Below, in pieces: positions 22,501-32,060 of a stretch of DNA of 64,000 nucleotides. The stretch covers positions 124,001 to 188,000 of the forward strand of contig JAODTK010005621.1 in NCBI GenBank assembly GCA_026419785.1, in the 5' to 3' direction. The first letter of the stretch is position 1; each line of letters starts with the position of its first letter. The notes under the pieces are model-generated. The model was not told the DNA's origin. It searched no databases and was given only the letters and a program-made list of their open reading frames with translations. A program made the position numbers and the translations under genes. This DNA comes from Sclerodactyla briareus (taxonomy: Eukaryota > Echinodermata > Holothuroidea > Dendrochirotida > Sclerodactylidae).

Positions 22501-24872
22501 AACTCGGCTGCGCCTCGTTCGTTATTTACCTAAATCAGAGTCTCGCCTGTTTATTCGCCAGTAAAAGTCTCACAGTGCAGTTTATCCCTTAATAGAACAC
22601 CACCAGGGCAAACTTATATAAGTAGGTATCCCCTAGGGGTGTATCATTTTTATGAACACAAATTCCCTTTTTTCCCCTACCAAAGTGAAAAATACCAGGC
22701 AGCACCATTCACACTACATTTTGGGTTTCACTACTAACTACAGCAGTGTTATCAACTAGAGGAGGAGTGTGTCTGGCATGACCAGAAAATCAGGAAAGTT
22801 GGAATGACGAGACAACAAAAAAACGTTGTAACAATTTCAACGTAGGACCGTTCCATGGCAAGGAAAGGCAAACAAGCGAAGTGTTCATGAGCACCCTTGG
22901 CTTTCAGGAGGTACAGAATCTTGTAGCTTGATATCATCGCCAGAGGGCTGAATGATATTATTTATCCATGTAAATCTATCGGCCACTGAGGCTGATGATC
23001 TTATTTATACTGTAATCAGTTGCATTCCCCATAAATCATGGTTGAAATAAACAGTTGCTTCAGTAGCGGACTGGGTTGAATCGTATGTGATGAGGTATGT
23101 CTAACTACACTCAACATGGCATGAGGGTAATTAGTACAACGGTCATGATCCGCGTCTCCCAACCCTCAAGGAGATGTGGATTCAGGACCTGGCTCCGACA
23201 GTAGGACTGTTTTCCAGTTTTTGGATTGCAGTAAAGCCAGCAATCTGCCGTCTCTCGAGTCACAGGCGTATTGCTCAGGATGTTGGGTTCGTCGTAACAA
23301 TATGACGTTGCCAGATCAAGCGTTGTTGTCCACATGAGCGACCATAGGAGGAGAGCAGGGGACGCTAGGATTGAAGCCACACCTGTGAGAGCCAACATGA
23401 CCCGTCGTAACGGTTGATCACAGGGAGGGACGTCGCAAAGATTCCACCAATCTTAAGACAACTTTTCCAGCAACATGCCACGTCTTGAATTCTTTCAAGG
23501 TTTCAAACACCCCCACTATTCCACACGTTTACTCTTCCTCTGAAACCACTAATTATATGTACGGTTATAGAGTTGCACGTCAATTCTAGAGGAAACATAC
23601 CAACCAACGATACTTTCTTCAACACTCTCTCAAGGGTTCCAAGAAACAGAGCACGAAGCCAAAACGTAAACACTGTGGGGCAGGAAAAAAGGAACTTGAT
23701 CACAAAATTGAAACTTTCCATTCTCATTCATATGTTGGGATACTCCAGGAGTGATATGCTCCAGCAAAGTTGCTCTAAGAGAGCATTGAAACATACTGCA
23801 AAGGCCGTTGGGGAGATCATGAACTACCTTGCCTCCAAGCCTTTCCAAGGACATACAACTTTAACAGTTTCGAGGAAAAGCCCAATAAACCTTGGGGAAG
23901 ACTCCTATTTTAAAACGGGCAGGGAGGGATAATCAATGAGCATGTGGATAGTCGATACTCAACTTCAAACTATATATTACTACGTACACATCTGGCAGTG
24001 AGGGGCAGGACCGGCCTTGTTCCTTCTCCTCTGGGCCAGCAGCCAAACTTGGACCGCCAGCTGTCCCCTTGGAACGGCGGAGATGGGGAAGGAGAAGCTC
24101 TTGAGAGAAGAGTAATCCTGTATGTCCTGAAGATGATTAGATCAAATTATAATAAAATGAGAGCATCATAGGTGAAGCAGTTCATACATTTATTTGTTGT
24201 AATGTTTACTGGAATATAAAATTCACCATTCCAGCATGCTGTGTCCACCAACCAACCATATACTAATTCCACAGAATGAGTAAACTTACTCAATTAGAGA
24301 TGGTTAGCTTGGGTCTCTATCAATCAATATCAGACACTGTCTAAAAGCCTTTCTTTCCACTAATTTCAACACTCCATGGACAGTGTTTTGAAATAGCTGG
24401 TGAGCATGAGGAAATGACTCCTCAAATGAGCAAGATTGCTACAACACACTTTAGGAAAGGGCGTAGCCAGCAGTTTGTACACAAAACTATAGACAGCTCA
24501 TAGGTTTTCAACAGTTCCTCCCCAAATTGCTACACAAGAGACCGGCACTATTTCAAACGCTGCTCATGGAGTGTGTTAAACAACATTTTTGATGGAGACT
24601 GTGAGGTAATTTGTTAGACTGCCTATTAATGATGTTGGGAGAAATGTGTGACTTTCACGTGTGAAAATAACTGCATACCACTTAGGGAGCCATCATATAT
24701 TCCCTTCTGTCCGTACCTTAATCCAGCCATTGTGGCTTTCTGCAGTGTCGCAGGAGAGAGCAATCAATTTGCATTCCTCTCCCCAAATTCCCCAACTCGT
24801 TTGGCCACAGCTCCCAGCTCAGTGGTGCAGACGGGGGTGTAGTCGGCAGGATGGGAGAAAAGAATGCCCCAG
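16400..24872 (-). CDS. prdx6: Peroxiredoxin 6 copy A, spliced gene (exons 2 to 6 found, exon 1 not found)
   Basis: Five minus-strand exons together cover the 1-Cys peroxiredoxin from just before the catalytic site to the stop codon: 24872-24717, 24126-23988, 19718-19647, 18490-18418, 16544-16400. The family reduces hydrogen peroxide and phospholipid hydroperoxides in the cytosol, and the vertebrate enzyme also has phospholipase A2 activity. Introns are about 590, 4269, 1156 and 1873 bp. The third holds a minisatellite and an inserted element. Introns at several points argue against a processed pseudogene. Every exon has at least one 1-nt indel, mostly in short homopolymers; this fits uncorrected long-read error, but a decayed gene cannot be excluded. 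The first exon, encoding the N-terminus up to the residue before the lipase-motif serine, should lie above 24872 and was not located. Copy B lies about 37 kb upstream on the same strand. Confidence 0.85.
16670..17190. repeat. Dispersed repeat in the last intron of prdx6 copy A
   Basis: Blocks here are shared with 39835-40375: TTAATCCAATTAAT, CAAGTCATTCCA, GATGTCAGTAG, ATGCAGTGTATTCGC, GAATTTTGC-GTCCGC and AGCTACCAAG. They occur in the same order and orientation. The middle part is not similar, so one copy may carry an internal insertion or deletion. Confidence 0.55.
18000..18392 (+). CDS. Unrecognised open reading frame or exon, antisense inside the last intron of prdx6 copy A
   Basis: From an upstream TAA near 17990 the frame stays open for about 130 codons. 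It includes [20 protein letters not shown] and then [18 protein letters not shown] sits at 18108 and a second plausible donor, CAG/GTAAGA, at 18160. A pyrimidine-rich stretch ending GACAG at 18237 could be an acceptor, giving a 78-bp intron that keeps the frame. I do not recognise the protein. In a window with many indels an uninterrupted frame of this length is mildly notable. No start context, homologue or downstream exon supports it, so chance remains likely. Confidence 0.22.
   Translation, partial: GNFTTDQEVVTSRKLYKSLVRAAPVPQYIPEEVSYMVSPSFPNQRTFGNDARPGKNIHQRQSHPFPPTPPFHLSYFFLTAMIGSTGFEYWKIGNCKHWWNQLKFTSEYYCCLSISPQPQKPSYPPPPSPA
18418..18490 (-). CDS. prdx6: prdx6 copy A exon encoding the [11 protein letters not shown] region
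   Basis: Translation gives [13 protein letters not shown], then MATPANWQ. This aligns directly with the copy B exon at 63785-63855 and with the vertebrate 'EILRVVISLQLTA...VATPVDW' segment. Between the two parts the copy A frame contains TGA, but the length equals copy B exactly. A GG run one base short and an AAA run one base long would remove the stop, so compensating homopolymer errors are the simplest reading. The acceptor reads CCACA where copy B has CCACAG, so one G is missing there too. The donor is CAG followed by TAGGG, probably CAG/GTAGGG with one G lost. It sits between introns of 1156 and about 1873 bp. Confidence 0.82.
19309..19382 (-). repeat. tRNA-like sequence (tRNA-derived SINE head or tRNA pseudogene)
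   Basis: On the minus strand, 74 bases contain TTGGTAGAGCGTCGG (A-box-like), CTTCCAC (a possible anticodon loop, TCC) and GGTTTTCGATTCC (B-box-like), beginning GGT and ending ACC. The acceptor stem pairs at about five of seven positions, and the anticodon stem is poor. That favours a SINE or a decayed gene over a working tRNA. It lies in an intron of prdx6 copy A. Confidence 0.4.
19647..19718 (-). CDS. prdx6: prdx6 copy A short exon (GxDKKLKL segment)
   Basis: The exon reads [12 protein letters not shown], then after a 1-nt slip YPAT and, after another, RNF. It ends with GA before a GTAATA donor. The family landmark is 'VFVFGPDKKLKLSILYPATTGRNFDE', so all the pieces occur in order. The terminal GA plus the T that starts the next exon would rebuild the Asp codon, followed by GAG for Glu. 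The upstream boundary is less certain: the bases before GTGTTC read ACCAT, without the expected AG, so either the acceptor has a base error or the exon starts a few bases away. It lies 4.27 kb downstream of the previous exon because a minisatellite and an inserted element occupy the intron. Confidence 0.8.
   Translation of the reverse strand: MFLIGADKKLKLRSVPSNPLKKL
19850..21200. repeat. Intron of prdx6 copy A with a ~200-bp imperfect tandem duplication and C/G tracts
   Basis: Two adjacent units, about 20125-20325 and 20330-20495, share CACTGGAAGATYCT, a CT-rich tract, ATTCCYCCACAC, GCATRCATTCTG and ACYCTGATCAACTT-type blocks. C or G homopolymers of 9-14 bp occur at 19873, 20394 and 20998. 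No coding signal. Confidence 0.5.
21215..21884. repeat. Minisatellite, about 8.5 copies of a ~77-bp unit
   Basis: The unit CAATTGAGCAGGACCTTCTG, followed by CGCTCTATACAACATAGAAC, ACCACCCCAGGGCAAACTGA and ATAGATGGGTACCTGTGT, recurs near 21227, 21303, 21380, 21462, 21536, 21615, 21692, 21767 and 21841. Long frames on the minus strand with repeated LFSLPWGGV are a by-product of the repeat, not a protein. The array resumes as a single partial unit at about 22590. Confidence 0.92.
21885..22588. mobile_element. ~700-bp insertion interrupting the minisatellite
   Basis: Minisatellite sequence stops at ...TACAACATATACAACC and resumes at about 22590 with TAGAACACCACCAGGGCAAA. The intervening DNA is unrelated and CpG-rich (many CGCG and ACGCG steps at 22030-22250). 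It ends in a large imperfect palindrome. No transposase frame is visible, so this looks like a non-autonomous insertion. Confidence 0.55.
22448..22576. repeat. Large imperfect palindrome
   Basis: Left-arm blocks (TTTTACTGG, CTCGACTCGATTTAGCTTAA, ACGAAC, CGGC) are matched in inverse order in the right arm (CCTCGTTCGTT, TAAATCAGAGTCTCGCC, CCAGTAAAA). The stem spans about 60 bp per side with mismatches and only a few loop bases. Confidence 0.7.
22600..23980. other. Remainder of the large prdx6 copy A intron
   Basis: No exon of the gene was found here. Possible tRNA-like words occur near 23110-23200 (GGATTCAGGACC). A plus-strand frame at 23573-23932 (119 residues) is unrecognised and probably chance. 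Confidence 0.4.
23988..24126 (-). CDS. prdx6: prdx6 copy A exon after the catalytic exon (central region)
   Basis: An acceptor (ATCTTCAG) precedes GACATACAGGATTAC, which reads [17 protein letters not shown]. This corresponds to the family segment 'DINAYN...PFPIIAD' right after the catalytic exon. After that the frame drifts through at least five 1-nt indels, but pieces are clear in successive frames: QLAV, then a GLLDPEEKD-like stretch, KAG, and PLTARC before a GTACGT donor. The order and spacing match roughly residues 85-131 of PRDX6, including the 'REL(A)...LGMLDP' and 'GMP(L/V)TAR' landmarks. Indel density here is the highest in the gene. Exon identity is secure from flanking splice sites and the N-terminal half. 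The exact protein sequence is not. Confidence 0.85.
24290..24640. repeat. Foldback in intron 2 of prdx6 copy A
   Basis: ACACTCCATGGACAGTGTTTTGAAATAG (24369-24396) is matched in inverse by CTATTTCAAACGCTGCTCATGGAGTGTG (24548-24575). The weaker outer flanks could not be paired. The size would suit a small MITE, but no target duplication is evident. Confidence 0.5.
24717..24872 (-). CDS. prdx6: prdx6 copy A exon with the peroxidatic cysteine
   Basis: Read on the minus strand, the exon follows an acceptor ending CACAG and ends before a GTACGG donor. It encodes [20 protein letters not shown], then a stretch through GEFGERNA and [17 protein letters not shown]. The PVCTTE motif is the peroxidatic cysteine site of 1-Cys peroxiredoxins, with the Cys codon at 24827-24829. 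The first base completes the serine codon before WG, which in vertebrate PRDX6 belongs to the GDSWG lipase motif. The reading frame breaks after GERNA: a run of A residues appears one base short, giving AATTGA where the family expects a Lys-Leu codon pair. Restoring one base continues the family sequence. The exon matches roughly residues 32-84 of the usual 224-residue protein. Confidence 0.93.
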
Positions 24873-25789
24873 CTGTGAATCAGGAACAAGTATGCAACAG
24901 TGTAGAGTGATTCCTTGCCTAGTGACGGCCGCTTCAACAACTGTGTGTTCCATAAGAAATACTCAACTGCTTTGTCAAACAATGACAAAGACGAATAGTT
25001 ACAAAAAGCCTAAATATCAAAATAAAAAGTCTCAACACTAGACTTGAATCTTGAAGGAATCTCGTCTCTCTCAGGTGAGACCTCTTACAGAACTCTAAAG
25101 ACTTTGGATGATGTACTCCAAATGGCCAACCTACAACATAGCATATGTTCTCTCTATTTCTTACATAAATCAGTCATGTTCACAAAGGGTGCATAGATAG
25201 ACACACAGATACACATGCCACCTGATTGCAAAATGGATCCTTTTGCACTGGACCAAGATTGCCTTCAGGAGCATGTACCCAACTTTTATGGGGGGGGGAC
25301 TTCTTTGGACTGGTATGATTTTTTACTTATATGAGCTTTTTCTGTACAAGCCTCTTTTGGCTGCCTGTAGGCAGGACCCTACACGGGGGTGGGGAGGTAG
25401 GGTGGAGGTGTTTCTTCCTTCCAGTGTGTTTCCGCATTCACGATTCGATGGCCACATTTCCTGTACTACCAATGTTCCTCTCAGCTACACGCCGACTTGA
25501 CTTCACTTGAGGCACTAAGAGTAAGAGACCAACTTCCAGGTTCTCAGAGAATAAACCAGTTTCAGGGTGCCACCCCCCCCCTTCCTCTAAGTTACATGCC
25601 TGCCCTCTAAGTCACTCCTATTTCCTGCCTAATAATAAGTTGCGGGACCCTTGTAAGGGCCGAAATAGGAGAGGATCATTCAGGGAATCCGTGAGAGGTG
25701 GCAATCAAGTTAGTACACATAATTGAATTGAACTGATATCTCATGTTAATAGTAGTTATTCATTCAAATAGAAACTAGAAAATGTCGTC
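24873..25789. other. 5' side of prdx6 copy A, no exon 1 recognised
   Basis: I searched this stretch on the minus strand for an N-terminal exon (LGD-FP-F-A-TT...FHD-LGD) and did not find one. It contains homopolymer runs (G8 at 25291, C9 at 25573) and otherwise ordinary sequence. Confidence 0.4.
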
Positions 25790-28436
25790 GGTTAACCGCC
25801 AGACTATATATCCCGCATCTCTCATCTTCAAAGAAATTGGTGAACATGAAACCGGGACAAAATTCGTGGAAAGAAGACATTCATAGACTTGTGAGCACAA
25901 CGGGTACGGTAAAAGTGGTCATTCCATAATGCACTTGTTAATTGTATGAGGCAAATCCTACAGCCCCGTAAAGGTCGTCCTTAAATCAGCACATTTATTC
26001 AAGATTCGACTTTAACCACATGGCCACCCGACAGAGGTCGAATTCAGGTCAGAGGGAACACCATGCAGGTCACACACATTATATCACAATGGTGAACATC
26101 CAGCATTCGACCCAGGTATCAATCTCCGAGTATAGCCAAAAAACAGGTTTGGACCCCCTAAGTGACCCCGAATGACCTTTAATGATATGACAGGATTTAT
26201 GAGAATGTTACTTCTCCATGTGATACAATCACTCCTAGGAGCATTTTGCAACCTGATGAACACACCCAGTGCTAGCAGGAAAAAAAAGTATAAAATCAGT
26301 TTTTGGACCCCTAAGTGACCTTTAATGACCTTCAATGCTTGGCGGTTTTTATGAACATTGTTACACTCCATGTGATGCATCCACTCCTAGTCGCATATTG
26401 CATTCCAATGAATGTCCAAGTTATGCAGAGAAAGGGTATAAATGAATTTGACCCCTGTTAACTACCAAAGTAGTGTCCGATCGAAGCGGGGTTTGTTTCT
26501 CTCCATAAGCACACAAGCTCAATCACATATCCAAAAATTAAACCAGTTTCTATTTTTTTTTGCCGTTACTACTTAAATAAGCACATTTTATTTTCAAGAT
26601 CGACCTCTAACCACAGACCACCCGACAGAGGTCAAATTCAGGTCAGAGGTCGCCACACACATGCAGGTCAACAATTATATCACAAAGGTGGGAACCATCC
26701 AGCCTTCGCAGATATTCATTCTCCGATAGGAGCCAAAAAAAGTTTTTGACCCCTAGTGACCCCGAATGACCCTTCCTTTAATGATATGACCAGTTTTTAT
26801 GAGAATGTTACTCTCCAGTGATACATCCACTCCTAGCCTAGGAGCATTTTGCATTCTGATGAACCCACCCAGTGCTATTGCCGAAAAAGTTCTGAAATCA
26901 GTTTTGGAACTAAGGTAACCTTTAATGCCTTCAATGACATGGCGGTTTTTATGGAAAATTGTTACACTCCAGTGATGCATTCACTCCTAGAAGCATCTTG
27001 CATCCACATGGAACATGTCCAAGTTATTGCGAAAAAGGTATAAAATTGAACTTGACCCCTTGTAACTACCAAAGTAAAGTGTCTGACGAAGCGGGAGGGT
27101 GTACCTCCATAAAGCACATGAAAAAGCTCTATCCACAATCCAAAAATACAGTTCTCTAATTTTTGCCGGAACTCCTAATAAGCACATTTATTCAAAATTC
27201 GACCTTTAACCAACATGACCACCCGACAGAGGTCAAATTCAGGTTCCAGAGGGTTCAAACACATGCAGGTCAACAATTATATCACCATGGTGAAACATCC
27301 AGCCTTCGCCAGATATTCAATTCTCCGATTATAGCCCCAAACCAGTTTTTGACCCATAAGTGACCCCGAATGACCTTAATGATATGGACAGTTTTTATGG
27401 AATTGTACTTCCATGTGATACATCCACTCTAGGAGCATTTTGCATTCTGATGAACACACACAGTGCTATGCCGAAAAAAGTTACTAAAATCAGTTTTGCC
27501 CATAAGTGACCTTAATGACCTTCAATGATATGGCTGGCTTTTATGAAAATTGTCAAACTCCATGTGATGCATCCACTCCTAGTCGCATATTGCATTCCAA
27601 TGATCATGGCCAATGTTATTGCGAGAAAGGTATAAAATTGAACATTTGACCCTTGTAACTACCAAAGGAAGTGTACGAGCGAAGCGGGAGTTGTTTCTCT
27701 CCATAAAGCACACAAGCTCTAAGCACAATATCGAAAAATAACCAGTATCTAATTTTTTTTGCCAGTAACTCACTTAATAAGCACATTTATCAGATTCGAC
27801 CTTAACCACATGACCAACCCGACAGAGGTCAAATTCAGGGTTCAGAGGTCACACACATGCGGTCAACAATTATATCACATGGTGAAACCATCCCCAGCCT
27901 TCCCAGAATTCAAGCTCCGATTAGAGCCAAAAAAACAGTTTTTTGACCCCTAAGTGACCCGAGGAACCCTTAATGATATGACAGTGTTATGAGAATTGTT
28001 ACTCTCCATGTGATCCATCCATCCTAGGAGCATTTTGCATTATGATGAAACCCACCAGTCTATTGCCGAAAAATAGTACTAAACTCAGTTTTGACCCCTA
28101 AGGACCTTTAATGACCTTCAATGATATGGACGGTTTTATGAAAAATTGTTACACTCCATGTGATTGCACCACTCCTAGAAGCATATTGCATTCCAAGGAA
28201 CATGTCCAATGTTATTGCGAGAAAGGTATAAAATTGAACTTTGACCCTTGTAACAAATACCAAAGTAAGTAACCGATCGAAGCGGGAGTTGTTCCCTCCA
28301 TAAAGCACCAAAGCCCAATACATAACCAAAAATAACAGTTTCTATTTTTGCCCGGTAAACTCCTTAAATAAGCACATATCAAGATTCGACCTCTAACCAC
28401 CCATGACCACCCGGACAGAGGTCAAATTCAGGTCAC

Positions 28437-28437
28437 C

Positions 28438-28514
<77 letters not shown>

Positions 28515-28547
28515 TTTTGTCCCCCCCCCCCCCCCCCCCCCCCCCCC
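28437..28547. repeat. C homopolymer tract (two runs split by TTTTGT)
   Basis: About 77 C residues, then TTTTGT, then about 28 C residues, inserted in one satellite monomer between AATTCAGGTCA and GAGGTCACACACATGCAGG. These two halves are contiguous in every other monomer. The proline and glycine frames over it are artefacts. Either a real (C)n expansion or a sequencing or assembly fault. Confidence 0.9.
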
Positions 28548-28885
28548 ATGAGGTCACACACATGCAGGTAAACAATTATATCAAAATGGTGAACCAGCCA
28601 GCCTTCGCAGATATTAATTCTCCGATTATAGACAACAAACAGTTTTTGAACCCTACAGTGCACCCCGAATGACCTTTAATGATATGACAGATTTTATGAG
28701 AATTGTACTCTCCATGTGATTACATCCACTTCTAGGAGCATTTTGCATTTAGATGAACACCACCCAGTTGTCTATTGCCGAAAAAGTTCTGAAATCTTTT
28801 GACCCCTAAGTGAACTTTAATGACCTTCCATGACATAGCGGTTTTTAGAAAAATTGTTACACTCCATGTGATCATCCACTCCTAG

Positions 28886-28990
28886 GTTTGTTTTTTTTTT
28901 TGTTTTGTTTTCCTTTTGGAGTGTTGTTGGGGGGTCTGTTGGGGGGGTTTTTTTTAACAAATAATTTTTTTATCTTTTTTGGGGGGGGAA
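28886..28990. repeat. T/G low-complexity insertion in a satellite monomer
   Basis: A ~105-bp stretch of T and G runs interrupts the monomer between CACTCCTAG and AAGCAGATTGCAT, which are adjacent (CACTCCTAGAAGCATATTGCAT) elsewhere. It lies only 340 bp from the C tract, in the same read-scale neighbourhood. Confidence 0.8.
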
Positions 28991-31109
28991 GCAGATTGCA
29001 TCCCAATGAACATGTCCAATGTTATTAGGGCGAAAAAGGTATAAAATTGAAATTTGACCCCTTGTAAATTCCAAAGTAAGTGTCCGATCGAAGCGGGAGT
29101 TGTTCCCTCCATAAAGCACATGAAGCTCTATCACATATCAAAAATAAAACCCAGTTCTACTTTTTTTGCCGTAAACTCCCTGAAATAAGCCACATTTATT
29201 CAAGATTCGACCTGAACCAACATGGACCACCCGAAGAGGTCAAATTCAGGTCAGAGGTAACCACATGCAGGTCAACAATGATATCACAATGGTGAACCAT
29301 CCAGCCCGCAGAATTCAATTCTCCGATTATAGCCCAGAAAAAACAGTTTTTGACCCCTAAGTGACCCCGAATGACCTTTAATGATGGACAGTTCTTATGC
29401 ACAATTGTTACTTCTCCATGTGATACATCAATCCTAGGAGACATTGATTCTTATGAACACACCCAGTTCTATTGCCGCGAAACAAGTACTAAAATCAGTT
29501 TTTGACCCAAGTGGACAGTTTTAAATGACCTTCAATGACATGCGGTTTTTATGAAAATTGTTACACTCCATGTGATGCATCCACTCCTAGAAGCATATTG
29601 CATCCAAATGACAGTCAATGTTATTGCGGAAAAAGGTATAAAATGGAACTTTGACCCTTGTAACTACCAAAGGAATTGTCCGATCGACGAGGGGTTGTTT
29701 CCCTCCATAAAGCAATGAAGCTCTATCAACATATCCAAAAAATTAACCAGTTTCTACTTTTTTTTGCACCGTAACTCCTTAAATAAGCACATTATTCAAG
29801 ATTCGACCTTTAACCACTGACCACCCGACGAGGTCAAATTCAGGTCTGAGGTCACACAATGCAGGTCAACAATCATACCACAATGGGAACCATTCCAGCC
29901 TTAGCAGATATTCAATTCTACGATTATAGCCAACAAACAGTTTTTGACCCCAAGTGACCCCGAATGACATTTAAGGATATTTACAGTTCTTATGAGATTG
30001 TACTCTCCTGTGATACATCCACTCCTAGGAGCTTTTGCATTCTGATGAACACACCCAGTTCTATTGCCGAAAAAGTACTAAAATCAGTTTTGAACCTAAG
30101 GGACCTTAATGACCTTCAATGACTGGCGGTTTTTATGAAAAATTGTTTACACTCATGTGATGCATCCACTCCTAGTCGCATATTGCATTCCAATGAACAT
30201 TGTCCAATGTTATCGGAAAAGGTATAAAATTGAACTTTGATCAGGACAACTAATATGCAAATTAGTCCCACAAATTTCCTCAGTGATCTTGATGATATGA
30301 AAAAATTTATCAGGACTGTAGTAGGGCCCTATCACACAAAGTTTCGTACAAAAATCCCTAAAAGTTGAGAAAATAATTGACATATACTCTAATTAGCAAC
30401 TAATATGTAAATTAAACACACATAATGACCTTCAGTGATTTCAAGGCAATTGAATAAATTTATCGGGATCTGTTAGAAGGTCCTACTACCAAGTTTCGTG
30501 AAATCAAACAAAGTTTTATAATTCTTGCCTAATGCTTATTGGGCCAACTTATGCAAATTATCATGCAAGATGACCTCCAGGACCTCGGCCACATTGGGAA
30601 AATTCATCTGCACTTATTGGCCATATCAACCAAGTTCATGAAAATCCAATGGGGTTTGAAATTAACATACATTATGCTATGATTAGGTACTGGCCAAAGA
30701 AATTGCAAACTTGACCTCGGTGACTTGAAATTGTCGCCATGTTTTTCGGCTCCACCATCTACCCACAACCCACGTTTAGTGTAAATCGCACGAACTTGAA
30801 AATTTCGCCAAAAACCTGCCCAATAAGGGCAGCAAATATCGATATAGCCCATTTTCGAAATTATCCGAAGATTTTACTCATACGGACATGTTTACCAAGT
30901 TTTGGGTCAATCAAATGAGTGTTAAAGAAGAAAGCGCTAACGCCTAAAGTTTCCGGCAGGCGGCCGGCCGGCGGCGGCGGCGGAGCCGGCGGCGGCGGAA
31001 GAGATGGCGGCACACGGCCAAAAACATAATCCCGAACACTTACAGTGTGCGGGGATATAACTAGGCAGTGGAAGGATCAAAGCTTCTGCACCATGGAGCA
31101 TTATATTGA

Positions 31110-31890
31110 CTAAGAGGAATGGCAGCCTATTTGAAAAGGAAAACTACGGAGCATATGATGGTGAAGCTCAAACCCACAACAACTGTACCAAGACAAATGT
31201 ACAACCCCACCCCTCATGGTGATGATGTTCAAGATCATGAGGCCAAGAAGGCAGTTTAAATAACATGGCCCATTGGCCCACATGATGGCCCCAGGGCCCA
31301 CACGGGGCCTGGTACTAAGTCTAGGCAACAGGGGGGAAAAAAAAGGGTATGCTATTAGGCTATCACTATGACCGAGTAATAGCAACTGTGCAACAGAATG
31401 TAGGAGATAAGATTAGCGGTATTCAATAATGGGCCCTCGGCCCAAACGGCGTGAGCCCAAAATTCTCAAAACCAACACTCCTCAGGCCCTCTACTCAAGA
31501 AACCATTACAGTAATGAAATCATTGAAGCGTGTGGGAGGAAATGCATTTCAAGTATGATGGCATGAAAATTTCATAAAATGGGCCCTTGGGCCCAAAGTG
31601 GGATCTTGGACCAATTAATTCCTGAACGCCCTCAGGTACGGCTGTCTCTGTCGGGCTTATTAGACTATCATTATGACCGAATGTCACACTGTGCACCAAA
31701 ATTTCCTAAGAAAAAGCGAGAAGCATTTTGTCCCTGCGTAATTCCACTGATGGGCCCCAGGACCCACACTGGGCCTTGGGTCCTAAATCCGCTGGGCCCT
31801 GGGCACCTGGCTGAAGAGGTACGGCTGTGGTTTTAGAACCATCATTACGTCTGAACATCAGCACTGTGCATTGAAATTAGCTTAGGAGAT
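31110..31890 (-). repeat. Reverse-oriented copy of the 118/236-bp tandem repeat
   Basis: The reverse complement of 31667-31700 reads ATTTTGGTGCACAGTGTGAC followed by ATTCGGTCATAATGATAGTC, matching the 10880-11580 family. Other units lie near 31370 and 31842. GGGCCC-rich phrases (GGGCCCAAAGTGGGA) correspond to GTCCCACNTGGG in the forward copy. Confidence 0.7.
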
Positions 31891-31993
31891 ACATTTGAAA
31901 AAATTTTCCAACATAATGGTCCAAGTTTGGTCAACATTCATATGCATGCAGAAGACTGTTTGTGAGCCAAAAAGGCAATTATGGACGACCACT

Positions 31994-32060
31994 GGATAGA
32001 TAGACACACTGGAGAGTAGATCGATAATAGATAGATTATAGATATATAGATAGATAGATG
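31994..32060. repeat. TAGA-type microsatellite
   Basis: Interrupted TAGA/GATA repeats (ATAGATAGACACACTGG...TAGATAGATAGATGATAT). Confidence 0.8.

Larger units (their letters stand above)
25790..31059 (+). mobile_element. Composite element 1: TATATCCCCGC-type ends, ~7 satellite monomers, GGC-rich tail
   Basis: The left end TATATCCCGCATCTC (25807) and right end GCGGGGATATA (31049-31059) are inverse to each other. After about 180 bp the ~585-bp monomer repeats with landmarks near 25983, 26550, 27160, 27755, 28345, 29161 and 29758. This is the reverse complement of array A. From 30240 an ~820-bp tail follows: units with TATGCAAATTAG, AAGTTTCGT and TGACCTCCAGTGACCTCG, then CGCCTAAAGTTTCCGG, a GGCGGC-rich stretch and CCCGAACACTTACAGTGTGC. 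The same left flank and tail recur in composite element 2, so this is one defined repeat family. No transposase frame is visible. Confidence 0.75.

Noticed and set aside
23111-23398. 95-residue minus-strand frame with a signal-peptide-like start and several cysteines
   Set aside because: No homologue recognised, no splice support, and part of it overlaps tRNA-like SINE words. Probably chance.
23800-23915. Minus-strand stretch near the prdx6 central exon considered as the next exon
   Set aside because: Similarity was vague, and the true GADKKLKL exon was found at 19647-19718.
28393-28672. Long poly-proline and poly-glycine frames
   Set aside because: They are translations of the C homopolymer tract inside a satellite monomer and have no coding character beyond it.
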